Shown here in pieces: positions 43,094 to 54,222 of a DNA stretch of 64,000 bases. Position numbers and translations under genes: made by a program. How positions within the stretch are numbered: the first letter of the stretch is position 1; each line of letters opens with the position of its first letter. The notes under the pieces are model-generated. The model was not told the DNA's origin, did no database searches, and saw only the letters and a program-made list of their open reading frames with translations. Source of the DNA: Syngnathus acus (lineage: Eukaryota > Chordata > Actinopteri > Syngnathiformes > Syngnathidae); the NCBI RefSeq assembly GCF_901709675.1, contig NC_051098.1, positions 981,500 to 1,045,499 of the forward strand. The letters are read 5' to 3'.

Positions 43094-43754
43094 ACCGGCC
43101 TTGTAGTGTCTACTGAGGTGCCGTATATAGCCGCCAGTCCGGACGGTCTTGTGCACTGTGATTGTTGTGGGGAAGGGGTGGTGGAGGTGAAGTGGCCTTA
43201 CAAAGCCAGAGACTCATCCCTGGATGAGTTCCTGAACGACCCAGCATGCTGTCTGGCAGTAGGTTCAGATGGGTGGCCTCACCTGAAGTTCATGCAGGAC
43301 CTTGGATACTGACTCATGAGTATCACTATCAGGTGCGGCTTCAGATGTATGTGTGCAACCGCCTCTACTGCGACTTTGTCGTGTATGCTGAAAAGTTTCT
43401 CTTGGTGGTGAGAGTGGCACAGGACCGAGCTTTTTTAGAGCAGCATCTGTCAAAGGTAAGGACTTTCATGGTGAAGGTCGCTCTGCCTCAGATGCTCGCT
43501 CATGTGTTTACGAAGCAGTAGTGAATTCTAGATAGTACTAGACATCGTGAGATGAGAACGATCATGATGCAGGTCACCTGTGTCATGTAGGTCATGTATG
43601 TCAAGCATGTGTGTTCCAGTGTCTCTAAAATGCTGTTTTTGATTGCAATAAAATGTATGCAAATACATTCTGATGGTGACAGCTGGCAGTGTTTAGCAAT
43701 GCCTTGGCAAATAAATGATTGTGTGTCCCTTGTCAGTTTTGGACGGAATAAAAT

Positions 43755-43960
43755 TATGGCAATAATAATACATTTTATTTGTAAGGCGCCTTTCAAGGCA
43801 CTCAAGGACGCCGTACAGAGATAAAATAGTATACACGATTAAATATAAAAACAGTATAAAAGCAAGGAAACATCAATGGTAGTCATACTTCAGGCGAACA
43901 GTCTTCCAGTCCAGTGATATTTACCTGCCATACCTGACGAAAAACACGAGTGAACAGCGA
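43755..43960. repeat. L2-type LINE 3' end scrap
   Basis: ACATTTTATTTGTAAGGCGC followed by CTTTCAAGGCACTCAAGG resembles common L2 LINE tails in fish, reversed. It falls between the converging genes of the ISL2EU-type element. Confidence 0.5.
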
Positions 43961-44173
43961 AAATGGGTGTATTACAACTGATGGCGCTGAAGCATAGCAT
44001 CAAGCATCACATAAACACCATTCACAAGTACACACATGTCGCATCGTGAATGTGTCAACCAAATACAAGACAACGTGACGACTGGACACAATTGCATCCC
44101 AGCTCTAACAAGCGACACACAGTCACAGTTTGACAGCCCTATCTCTGTACTTTGAGCCTCTTTCACTGGCCAT

Positions 44174-46258
44174 TTACTCGCCCCACTGTGGGACGACAGA
44201 TGGACACGTTACAAAGAGCAGCACACACTGTGATGATCTTATCCACCTTATCCTGCTCACTTCCGAGCAATGCCAGTGGTATTTACCCTCCAGAATCACA
44301 TATTTCTGCCGAAGCAAGCCAATGACCCTCGCCACATGAATCCTCACATGCGACACCTTCCTACTTTGCTCCACAGCCCTTCCCTGCAGCTGCTTCTTAC
44401 CCCTAGTGAACTCTGGCATAACCACCTCTGCATATCTGATGCCAACAGAGGCTTGCACTGTGAATCCTCTATCTGCTAGGACCTGGTCAACCGGTAAAAG
44501 AAAATCCAGGAGGCCACTTTCCTCTGTGATCTGCTTGTCTGAAGCACGCCCTCCATAGCCTAAACTAATGAAACTGATGCTGCCCTGTGGTGTTATTGCA
44601 ACAAGGTATTTCACAGTGTTCTTTTGTTTGTAGTTGCTCCAAGAGGAAGCACGAGCATTGAAGTCGACACTTCGTTCTATTGAGATTTCAAAACACTCAA
44701 TGACAGCCATACACTTAGGAAAACTGGTTTTAAAGACTTCTGGCATGCTATTCCTAAGACCATTCTGGTCTGGCCACTTGATGAGCAGAGCCAGCCTATC
44801 ATGCGCAACATCTAGCCATTTACAAAATATCCTGGAGACAGTTGACTGGGAGATGTTGAAACGGTATCCAAGGTCCTGCATGAACAGGTTCAGGCGAAGC
44901 TTCATGAGAAAAATGAGCATTTCCTGGAAGGGAGAAAGAACATTCCGAACGGAGCGCTGTACATGAGGAAGGAGGAAGTTGAGTGCATGAGTGTTGCATA
45001 GTTGGGGAGACCAGTGTAGAATAGGACTGCCTTATCATCATTCTCAAATGTGTGCTGATCTAGCAGACACGTCTTTTTCTTCAGTGCCTCCACCTCAGCT
45101 CGGAGAGCATCAAGCTCTGCTTCTTTTGGATTGATGTGCCTCACTTCCACGTCCGTCTGTGTTGACACGCCTGGCTCGCCATCCGGTTCAACATTTGGGA
45201 AGACATAAAAATGTTAATAGTTGACATACTAAATTACTATGTAGTATGTACTAACATCTACTTTATGTTGATGTCCATTCAAACAAAAGAAGGAAGATCA
45301 ATTATGACAAATTAGTTATCTATCTGTAGCGCAAAAAATGAAAATACATCTAAACCAGGGGTCACCAACTCCGGTCCTCAAGGGCGCCAATCCAGCCTGT
45401 TTTAGATGTATCCCCCCTGCAACACACCTGATTCAAATAATCAGGATCGCTATCAGCCTTAATAGAGCTTGCTGATGAGCTGATCATTTGAATCAGGTGT
45501 GTTGTTGCAGGGCTGCACCTAAAACAGGCTGGATAGGCGCCCTTGAGGACCGGAGTTGGTGACCCCTGATCTAAACTGTTATGTTCAAGATTCATATAGA
45601 ATGGTATATTTACATTCCGATGGGATGCTTTCGCTTGCATCCTGCGCTGGTGTCCTCCTTACATCAAGCCTCTTGGCGCGTTTGTGTGCAGTGATGCCTC
45701 CTTCCTCTTCTTCTTCTCAGAAGATGTGAACGAGAACAAAGTTGGCACGTAGGCAGGATTAAGAGGGTCATCACTCTTTGTACCTGAAACAGTAAATATT
45801 GTTTTTCAGACAAGCTTGAAATAAAAATGGAAACTAGCGGATCCAGTTTGGTGTTTGAGGTGGGGCCAAACTGATCTTTGGGTGTATCCGCCTGTGGCTG
45901 TACGCTGTATCTGCCAGTGACAATGGATGATTCTGACTAATAATTGTAGATATGTGAACATTCAAATTATTAGAAACTAGCAATTGGACAAACATACTGT
46001 AATGAAGCTGTGTAATTATGCATTCCTTAGATCATGGCAGAGAAGCAGCAAGAAAAAGGGAATATCCAAGCAATACCTCACAGATGAATGTTGACGTCAA
46101 TAAAACAAAATGACGTACCTTCCACAAAGTGATCTGAGCAGATGTAAGAATGGTTAGTTGCTTCCAAAGCTTGGAGCTGTTGTGGCCATGTTCCGCATGT
46201 TGGTATCGCCTTTTTGGAAGCGATAGGCACATCCAATGGCACAACAACTCTTCACCAT
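44174..46258 (-). pseudogene. THAP-finger DDE transposase of the ISL2EU-type element
   Basis: Exon 1 (46119-46258) starts MVKSCCAIGCAYRFQKGD and, after a frame change, ends YICSDHFVEG, the start and end of a THAP (C2CH) finger. GTACGT follows as donor. Exon 2 (45614-45783) has DPLNPAYVPTLF and KRAKRLDVRRTPAQDASES. The last part encodes a coiled coil (AELDALRAEVEALKKKTCLL), a helix-turn-helix (FNISQSTVSRIFCKWLD) and a DDE_Tnp_4-like core. Two of three catalytic residues look lost: AVIECFEISIE has Glu for the first Asp, and VRIHVARVIGLL has Ala where Glu is expected. VLADRGF keeps the second Asp. A frameshift near 44275 alters the C-terminus. Confidence 0.75.
45356..45568. mobile_element. hAT-type MITE, 213 bp
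   Basis: Long inverted ends CAGGGGTCACCAACTCCGGT / CCGGAGTTGGTGACCCCTG, flanked by the perfect 8-bp duplication ATCTAAAC at 45348-45355 and 45569-45576. It sits in an apparent intron of the THAP transposase. The two arms are nearly complementary over most of the element. Confidence 0.95.
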
Positions 46259-46482
46259 GGTCAAAGTTGCACCGTAACAACTCTGCCACGACCTGCCACC
46301 GATAAAATGCTAAAAAAATGCCCTAGTACACGTATCTCTAAAGCTCAGTCCAGCCTTGGCCCTATTAGCACCACCCTGCGTCCACCGCTTTTTGTCACCC
46401 AAACAAACCGTCAGCCGGTCTGTGACGTCACGTGTATATCCTCTATATTTACGGTTCTCTTCCCGTTTGGAATGAGAGTTCA

Positions 46483-46575
46483 GTGAGACGTCACGAGGCA
46501 GTTGAAGCTGGCGGTTAGCTCAGCGAGAAAGTGAGACGTCACGAGGAGTTGAAGCTAGCAGTTAGCTCAACGAGA
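46483..46575. repeat. Tandem duplication, ~47-bp unit
   Basis: Two units on GTGAGACGTCACGAG, then AGTTGAAGCT, (A/G)GCGGTTAGCTCA and ACGAGAAA. They lie just outside the right end of the ISL2EU-type element and contain the palindrome GACGTC. Confidence 0.8.
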
Positions 46576-46776
46576 AAAAGTTACGTTTGTTCGAAAGCTT
46601 CATAGTTGTGATTCCCCACGAGGGCAATGCTGTTTTACAGCTTTCTGTTATGCACATTTGTGTAAAATAAAGGAGAGGAAAAATCAGAGGATCGTACAGC
46701 ATTCCCTTTGCTGTTCTCCTCACCTAGCTGTGTACACATGACATAACATACACATGGATAGCTCAATACCTTACAC

Positions 46777-47493
46777 CAGGGGTGTCCAAACTTTTTGCAA
46801 GGAGGGCCAGATTTGATAAAGTGAAGGGGCCCGGGGGCCAATAGTTTTTTCGGACATTTTTTAACTACAAAAATGTCATGCAAATACACACTGTTATAAA
46901 ACAAATTTCATTGTCACAATTGTCTTTATTTTTCAAATGACAAAATAACCAAATATGAGTCACTCAGGCAGATGTGAACAACTCTAAAAACACAAATTCT
47001 GCCTTTCATTCATATCTGAATAGTCAGATAACATTGAACAAACTGTATGAAATACCTTAAATTTACATGAGTTTAAAATTACTTTTGCCTCATGAACATT
47101 TTAAACGGGAGTTATAAGTAATGCAAAGTTGTCTGTTATTATTAAAACTTAAAACTAGTGAATTTTGCTCTTGTCATTTACATTATCTTTCAGAAAATAA
47201 TAGTTTGTGTCAGGTCTACAGGTCCATAACATCAACAGTCTTAACATGGCCACTTCATAGCTTGCTTTAGTAATATTTATTTTTGACCCACAGTCCCGTG
47301 TGAAGAATCGCTGTTGTGATGCCAGTTCAGCTTGGAGCTGCTTCACTTTATCAGCGTGGTCACTCCCTGTTAGCTGGTCGTTTGTGTTCGCATGTTTAGT
47401 CTGATAGTGTCTCTTTAAGTTGAAATCCTTAAACAAGGCAACCGTCTCTTTACAAATTAGACAAACACAATTGCCTTGATTTTCAGTGATGTA
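46777..47493. mobile_element. hAT transposon fragment, GTF2IRD2-like
   Basis: The left end CAGGGGTGTCCAAACTTTTT is typical of a vertebrate hAT group. A transposase fragment is on the minus strand. The element stops where the Tigger-like element begins, and I did not find its other end beyond it. Confidence 0.7.
47155..47470 (-). pseudogene. hAT transposase BED region, GTF2IRD2-like
   Basis: CVCLICKETVALFKDFNLKR with HYQTKHA forms a complete BED-type finger. The linker DHADKVKQLQAELASQQRFF and TKASYEVAML follow, after which the frame degenerates (RLLMLWTCRPDT) and stops. Domesticated copies of this transposase are known as the C-terminal part of GTF2IRD2 in mammals. The upstream start is removed by the Tigger-like insertion or the adjacent break. 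Confidence 0.7.
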
Positions 47494-47689
47494 CAGTAAT
47501 CCCTCGCTACATCACGGTTTGTTTATCGCGGTTTCACTACATCGCGGATTTTTTTCCCAAATTGAAAAAAAGAATTAAGTCAAAATAAAACTTCTAAATT
47601 GAGGAATTATGGCACAAAACTTGCCCACACGCCAGCAGAAGGCAAGGAGTGCCCACACAATTGCAGTGCGTACACTTGTACCTTTTTTA

Positions 47690-47872
47690 AAAAAAAAAAG
47701 GTTATTATAATAAGAGTTCTAAAAACATATTTACAGTGTTGTACCTTGTTATAGAAAATTGTTATAATAATAAGAGTTCTAAGAACATATTTACAGTATG
47801 TACACTTCTACCTTGTTATAAAAAAATTATAATAATAAAAGTTGTTCTAAAAACATATTTACAGTGTGTGTT
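47690..47872. repeat. Tandem array, ~65-75 bp unit
   Basis: Three units containing TTATAATAATAAGAGTTCTA, then A(A/G)AACATATTTACAGT and TACCTTGTTATA. AT-rich, inside the Tigger-like element. Confidence 0.8.
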
Positions 47873-48099
47873 AAGAATTCTCCATGTTATTTATGTGATT
47901 CAGCCGTGCTTTGATTTCAGGTAGGGTGATTTATTTTGAAGGCCGTTTTCAGGCGATACCACTTCTTGTTTTACGTTTGTGTACATATGTCGGTTACAGT
48001 GGTACAGGAGTAATTGACGATGTAAGTGGGTCTCCTAACAAAAGAAATGAACGATCACGTGTCTAACCTTTAGGTTACTGTAGTATTGCTCCAAATGTT

Positions 48100-48322
48100 C
48101 ATTTGGGACCCATTGCCTCCCTGCTTGGCACTCAGCATTAAGGGTTGGAATTGGGGGGTTAGATCACCAAATGATTCCCGAGCGCGGCACCGCTGCTGCT
48201 CACTGCTCCCCTCTCCCCCAGGGGATGGATCAAAATCACATGGGGATGGGTTAAATGCCGAGGACAAATTTCACCACACCCAGATGTGTGTGTGACGATC
48301 ATTGGGACTTTAACTTTAACTT
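48100..48322 (+). mobile_element. SINE family V, 5'-truncated
   Basis: Body from GGGACCCATTGCCTCCCTGC to GACGATCATTGGGACTTTAA with a (CTTTAA)n tail. Inserted directly in the Tigger-like element, independent of the copies inside the 'CCGT' transposons. Confidence 0.85.
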
Positions 48323-48492
48323 ATTTAAATTCCTTTAGAGGTCCGTTTTCGCGTGTTAGCACGATTGAGAATTAGCATCTTTCCGCTAACTTGTTAGCCA
48401 GCCCAGACTTCTTGTTAACATGTTACACGCACACACGTATAATATTTATATTTTCAATATTTATACAAAATTATTTACGTTTGAAACAATTA

Positions 48493-49242
48493 CCGTTTTT
48501 TTCCGTGTATAATACGCAAAATTTAACTAATTTATTGTCCTAGTATACATGGGTACAAATGTTTTTTAATTTTTTTTTTTTTAAATTTTTTTTTTTTTAA
48601 ATCAGGGTACTAGTACGAGTATTGATTTATGTATTGTTCTCTTCTTGTCATGTTGTGAAAGAATGTGGGTTGAATAAATACCGAAAGAACAATAGTGTGT
48701 TTGTACTGTGCTCTGGTCATTTCGTCAAAGAAGGGATAATAGTCCTCTTCTCTTCTTGACTGACAATGAATGTGATAGTTTAATACAATCAGCAAATAAC
48801 AAAATGCGTATTACAGGTAATATTTTATTTCACAACACTTTGCCTTGTTCCTTTCGTCTCTGCTGTTCACTTCAAACACGCTCCATACGAACGCAGTGCT
48901 CTCGTATCAGACGCTTGCTCGATCACCTGCTCGTTTGCTGTCACAATGTACCCTACACAAATCCGAAACATTTGTTGCGGCTCCGAGTCACGACGAGGGG
49001 CAAGTTTTGGTTTCCAAGGGTGTTTCTATTCCTCTTCAACGTCTCTCCCATACAGAGCCGCCTTTTTCACACGTCCGCACGTCACTTTCCTCTCTTTTCA
49101 TCTGATCGCGGTGGTGCCTTTAGGGGCAGTCGGAGAAATCAACGCCAACAAAAAAAAAATACATCCAGCCTAGTTAAGACCATACCAAAGACTATAAAAA
49201 TGGGACCCATTGCCTCCCTGCGTGTGTGACGATCATTGGGAC

Positions 49243-49281
<39 letters not shown>

Positions 49282-49382
49282 GGTGCGTATTATACATGGG
49301 TACAGGCTTTTTTCCAGCATCAACATGCCATTTTTAGGGTGCGTATTATACATGGGGGCGTATTATACACGGAAAAAAACGG
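48493..49382. mobile_element. TA-flanked 'CCGT' family transposon, copy 4 (SINE remnant)
   Basis: Inverted ends with TA on both sides, in the orientation of copy 3. The central module matches copy 2. The SINE at 49185-49243 has lost its middle: the start GGGACCCATTGCCTCCCTG joins directly to CGTGTGTGACGATCATTGG, followed by poly(A). Confidence 0.85.
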
Positions 49383-49549
49383 TATTTAATGTTCTAATAA
49401 TAAAATGTGCACTTAAATGGTTTGATATACATTTATTGACACACACAATAAAAAAAATGTACAGATGAGAGGGTGACCGTACTTCGTGGATTTCACTTAT
49501 CGCGGGTGGTTTTTGGAATCAATTATCTGCGATAAACAAGGGATTACTG

Positions 49550-51433
49550 TGCTATTTAATGCACAGCACTTGTCATTACTTTGAATCAGTATAAAACAAT
49601 TCCAAAAAGAACCGTACAGCAAAATGGAGGAACTGATTCTATTGAAAGACTAAGCAAACATTTTGGGATTTCTTTTCCCCAGATTTTAGTGCCACCATTA
49701 CAATAACACAAGGCAGATGTTTGTGCAAAAAATGTATGTTTAAAGAGACACAGAGCTGAAAATGTATCAGTTTCCTCTAGTCAGAAGTCGAAGAAGAATT
49801 AGAAAGTTTACTCCTCCCTGATGAACCTTCATCACTAAACAAGCTGAAATGATCAGCACCACAAAGAGCATGCAGTTTGGACAAAGCGCAAATTTCATCA
49901 ACTTCACAGATGTGTGAAAAAAGTGGTGAGAAAAAATACGTCAGTGACCCAATTCATTTGTGTCAGTGATGCTACAACTCTTACTTATAAATGACATAAA
50001 AGTGACCCTGTTTCAGTCATTTTTTCTACGCCCTGTTGTCCTAGAGTCAGCGCTAAACTGTCTTTAGAAGAGGCCAACACTTGCATGAATAAGTTAAAAC
50101 CGTTGGGGACCTTAAGTCCGTTAGCTGACGTTTCCACCCCACTGAGTTTTAACACATTAGGAATCCCTGATGCTTGTAATGAGCCATAGACAGAAGGATG
50201 TCAGATGGGGGTGATCATTGGTGGGAGAGTGCTTCAAAGCATTACTCACAAAACTATCATTCTTAAACTGTTGTTGTACAAAGGTTTCTTACGTGTTCAA
50301 AAAGGCAATCGCGATAAGAAATGTGTTATTAGGGTGTTATTGCTTCAATTGCAATATCATTTGCAAACTTAGCATGCAGCAAAATCTGCACACACTACAC
50401 AACTCCAGTAAGTCTGCGAAATTCCAGTATTATTGCAGCACTACAATTGACAGACTCACACAGAATAAAGTAATTTTAGGTATTTGAGGGACTGTAAAAA
50501 CTTTCTTTAACATTATGGTCTTTGTGGTGTAAATAAGGTCACTGAGAGCATCTACGGCAAACTGTAATTCGAAAATATGATTTCAGGGAAATCAAATTGA
50601 CTGAACTCTAAGTATGCGCATATAAATGCCCGGTATTCACACTCACATTTACAACAAAAGTTGTGTAGATGCTGGTCAGTATAGAAAGAATGTGTGCATG
50701 TGTGTAATTGCACTTCTATTTTCTCCTCATCAAACCCAGTGCCCCTGTGCCCTGGCCTTTCTTTCTCCCCCACTGTGTGTGAGTTTATTCACAAGAAAAG
50801 CAGGGGAGCCTCACGGGTGAGTGGCCTGATGAAAAGCGACGTGGCGTCTCCAGCGAGATGGGAACTTAGCATGTCAGGCAGGTCAGCAAGGGGCAAGCAG
50901 ACAGTCAATAAAATATTCAATACAGCATTCATGGATCTAATACCTCAGAAAAGCCACCATTTGAAAATGTAAAATAAAAAAACGTTCCTCCAAGGTATTC
51001 CCTTTCCACAAACTAGTTGGTCAGAATTGTACTAGTCAACACATATGATTGTGACTGCATGCTTTCGCTCCTTAGGAAGGAGTAAAAGTTCCAAAATAAG
51101 TTTGACCCCTGTCACCCTGTGGTCAAGTGATTCTCTGGTTGACCAAAATTTACTTTAGAACACACAATATCACCTTTCTTATTTGTTGTGTAGGTATGGA
51201 GAAGAAAATAATGTGAGTGTTTGACAGTAAAGTCTTGGCTAGACTAGAAGTCTTGAAACTAACTAAAATATCTTTTTTTTTATGCAATGGGTGCAAATCC
51301 CAATTATAGTAAGACATTACTGCATTGTGGACACATCACAACTCGGGCTCTGCTTAGAAAGGTGCCCTCTATGGACCAGGTGGGCATGGTGATCTACTAG
51401 CTGAAATTGGCCCGTTTTATTTATTAACCCATT
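49550..51433. other. No recognised gene
   Basis: AT-rich with short random frames only. No element ends could be paired. It is one of the longer stretches that may be old unique host sequence. Confidence 0.5.
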
Positions 51434-51860
51434 ACCGTATTGGCCCGAATATAAGACGACCCTGATTATAAGACGACCCCCTCTATTGCAAGACACAAGT
51501 TTGAAAAAAATTTTTGAACACCAAATTTAATTTTTATGCAGAAAATGAAACGAATGATTATAACAATATATTCGAGAGAAAAAGCATGTTATTTTGCCTC
51601 ATTCAAATCATGCAAAAACTGTCTATCACATCTTAATATCTGAACATTTAAATATGTAAACTAAAGTGCAATTACATTTGTAAATGAATGGCTTCTGGTT
51701 TTTGAAATGTAAATAAACCAATCTACTGTGATAAAACAACAAAATTGCAATAACTGCATTAACCATCAAAGTGAAGTCTAACTGCAAGTGTAGTCTTGAA
51801 AAAAATCTGAATATGGAAAAACACTGCAATAAAATAATGCAAACTGCTACCGCTATTGTT
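51434..51860. mobile_element. 'CCGTATTGGCCC' family transposon, left half
   Basis: Starts CCGTATTGGCCCGAATATAA with TA before it. It matches the 5512 element through AGAGAAAAAGCATGTTATTT and continues past the point where that copy is interrupted. The right end is missing. Confidence 0.75.
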
Positions 51861-52102
51861 GGGGAGCCTGAGGACTGTACAGGGGGTTGGCTCGGATGGT
51901 TATGCTCATACCCGCCCCCGGGTGTCGGTCAGAACACAGGAGGGAAGACGTGGTTCAGTTTTGATTGCTTTACTGAATTATTGGCAAAAAGGTAACAGGC
52001 ACTGTGGCTCATAGGGGCATACAGGCAAACTGGCAAAAGGGTATAAGCACACCCTTATACCCTTAGGTCGTAAGGATGTGAGAGCAGGTGTGTGTAGTGT
52101 AG

Positions 52103-52312
52103 GAATCCGGAGTTTTTCTAATGTGTTAAAACTTCCGAGGGGGAATCCAGAGTTTTCTTTATATTGTGTTAAAACGTCCGAGGAGGAATCCGGAGTTTTC
52201 TTTCTATTGTGTTAAAACTTCCGAGGGGGAATCCGGAGTTTTCTTTATATTGTGTTAAAACTACCGAGGGGGAATCCGGGGTTTTCTTTTATGTTATGTC
52301 ATTTGTGAGTGT
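52103..52312. repeat. Tandem array, 43-bp unit, five copies
   Basis: GAATCC starts units at 52103, 52143, 52186, 52229 and 52272. The unit theme is GGAGTTTTCTTTATATTGTG then TTAAAACTTCCGAGGGG. It is preceded by unassigned sequence (51861-52100). Confidence 0.88.
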
Positions 52313-52822
52313 TTTTGTGCTGTTGTGCTCGTGTATTGTCTTGTTTGTATTGTGGAGGGCGATAGGGTGTTGGCTCTGTTGCTATAAAGCAGAGGAGACA
52401 TATTTAGGGAGTTGGCCCTTGAATGTCTGGTTGTAATATTATTGCAGTTTTTTATTCATAATTGTTACAATGCCGTATTTTCCGGACTATAAGTCGCGTT
52501 TTAGTTTGGGTGGGGGGGCGACTTATACTGAGAAGCGACTTATATGTGAATTTTTTCACAAATTTTCAAAATAAAAAAAAAAAAAAAGTGAAACCACGAT
52601 AAACGAACCGCGATGTAGCAAGGGATTACTGTAATTTGAATTTCAAGTGACGTCAGTGGCTCGGCGCAGCGGTTGTTTATACATAAAGGACAAAGATTCG
52701 ATCACGGCATGACGAAGGGCCCCACGTACTACCGGCATCATGAGCGGCTTTGTTTGTAAGTGACACAAAGAGTTTGAAGGATTTAATGATTTGGAGTGAC
52801 ACAGAAGGTTTGAAAAACTATT

Positions 52823-53176
52823 ATGGCTTTTACGCATGCCCGGTCCTACTCTATAAATCTCTCTTTCACCTCCGTGGATGGAAGTCGGGGGCCGGCGCTC
52901 GGCCGGGTGGCTGTCCGGGGACGGTGGATGGGGCTCGGACATGGCTTTTACGCACGCCCGGTCCTACTTTACGGAGCTCTCTTTCACCTCCGTGGATGGA
53001 AGTCGGGGGCTGGCGCTCGGTCGGGTGGCTGTCCGGGGACGTTGGATGGGGCTCGGACATGGCTTTTACGCACGCTCTGTCCTATTCTATGGAGCTCTTT
53101 TCCACCTCCGTGGCTGGTAGTGCCACCTCCGGGGATGGAAGTCCACGCCACCACACGCCTGGAAGTCCACGCCGGT
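52823..53176. repeat. Tandem array, 118-bp unit, three copies
   Basis: ATGGCTTTTACGCA starts units at 52823, 52941 and 53059. Each includes TTTCACCTCCGTGGATGGAA and GGTGGCTGTCCGGGGACG. Open frames across it are a by-product of the repeat. The third unit degenerates after TCCACCTCCGTGG. Confidence 0.9.
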
Positions 53177-53385
53177 GCTTGGGGCTGTGTGGCGGTGAAC
53201 TATTTATGTTATAGTTATTTGATATATTTTATTTTGTGTAGCAACTTGTAGTATATGGTTTTATCGTTACAGTTCAGTAGTTGTTGGCTCGTTGAACTCT
53301 TGTTTTGTTAAATAAAGAGCCGTTTATCAAACCCACGTCTTTCCTGGTACTTTCCTGGTATTTTGTTAACGCTACAATATTGTTA

Positions 53386-54222
53386 CCGTTTTTCCATGTA
53401 TACATCCAATACATGGGGGCGCATTATGTTAAAAATGGCATGTCGATGCTGGAAAAAAGCCTGTACCCATGTATAATACGCACCCAAATTTTGACTCCTA
53501 CTTAAGTCCGTAAACGTAAAATTATTTCAGAAAAAAGATCATCTTTGGGAACAACCGGATGTTATTCTGCCGGTCAGTATCACTGCGCATGCGCTAGCAA
53601 ACTCGATAGCGAAGAAATGTTTCGGATTTGTGTAGGGTACATTGTGACAGCAAACGAGCAGGTGATCGAGCAAGCGTCTGATACGAGAGCATTGTGTTCG
53701 TATGGAGCGTGTTTGAAGTGAACAGCAGAGAAGAAAGGAACAAGGCAAAGTGTTGTGAAATAAAATATTACCTGTAATACGCATTTTGTTATTTGCTGAT
53801 TGAAACTGCTAATTAAACTGTGAATTGAAACTAATAGGTAGAGAACTGAACTCTCGCTCTTTATATAGCTGACGTGTCTTGCGCATCCGTTCTGCGCATA
53901 CTGTCATGGCGGCCTCCATATGATATCCGGTCAGCGATGGAGATTAAAAAACAAACAATATTTGACAATAACACACCATCAAGGATTGCACCATCGCATC
54001 AAACGATGTGTCGTCAATTATGAATTTTACTGACTGTGTTGGGCAGGATGGCTGAATGCGATGCGCGATTGACAACAAACAAGAAGAAAGGTGATTTCAA
54101 GTTTTATTTCGAGGGAGATTTTCTTAAAAAAAAAAATAAAATTTACCCATGTATAATGCGCACCCCAGATTTTAGGACAATAAATTAGTTAAATTTTGCG
54201 CATTATACATGGAAAAAAACGG
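53386..54222. mobile_element. TA-flanked 'CCGT' family transposon, copy 5
   Basis: Inverted ends with TA on both sides, in the orientation of copy 1 and without a SINE. It carries CCGGATGTTATTCTGCCGGT and the CGAGCAGGTGATCGAGCAAG segment. Its left terminal box is rearranged (CATGTATACATCCAATACAT). Confidence 0.85.

Larger units (their letters stand above)
36931..43520 (+). pseudogene. YqaJ-family nuclease of the ISL2EU-type element, interrupted
   Basis: Three separated blocks. N-terminal: YFVQLDQESRKRYIEKLKKY with VDPLWKP (36925-37130). Middle: RVTASNFKAVVATNVDAPLK to ATVEKSHRHV (42370-42600), preceded by a frame change at SENAARLTRKQGASRLWHK. C-terminal: EVPYIAASPDGLVHCDCCGE then GVVEVKWPYKARDSS, and after another frame change HEYHYQVRLQMYVCNRLYCD. 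The PD-(D/E)xK residues of YqaJ/lambda-exonuclease folds (Asp in SPDG, Glu and Lys in EVK) are present. The Gypsy element separates block 1 from 2, and a LINE fragment separates 2 from 3. Part of the gene between blocks 1 and 2 is missing. The C-terminal frame change coincides with a 23-bp insertion at 43289-43311. Confidence 0.8.
36786..46470. mobile_element. ISL2EU-type DNA transposon (YqaJ nuclease plus THAP transposase), decayed
   Basis: Subterminal sequences on the two sides are inverted matches: TGACGTCACAGATCGG and TTTGGGTGGCAAAAAGC on the left (36856-36903), and complementary text at 46385-46430 on the right. Between them a nuclease gene runs rightward and a transposase gene leftward, meeting near 43.5-44.2 kb. 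This pairing is, as I recall, characteristic of ISL2EU/IS4EU elements. Exact termini and target duplication could not be fixed. About 5.2 kb of Gypsy DNA, a LINE fragment, an L2 scrap and a hAT MITE lie inside. Confidence 0.75.
47494..49549. mobile_element. Tigger/pogo-like transposon, with nested insertions
   Basis: Ends CAGTAATCCCTCGCTACATC and GATAAACAAGGGATTACTG, with TA on the left side. The ATCGCGG/CGCGGTTT motif near both ends is typical of Tigger-like families. No transposase is seen. It contains a tandem array, a SINE and the fourth 'CCGT' transposon. A small piece of the same end type is at 52579-52632. Confidence 0.8.

Noticed and set aside
52750-53251. 142-154 codon frames across the 118-bp array
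   Set aside because: The peptides repeat with the DNA unit and extend only slightly beyond it. No start context or homologue is known to me.
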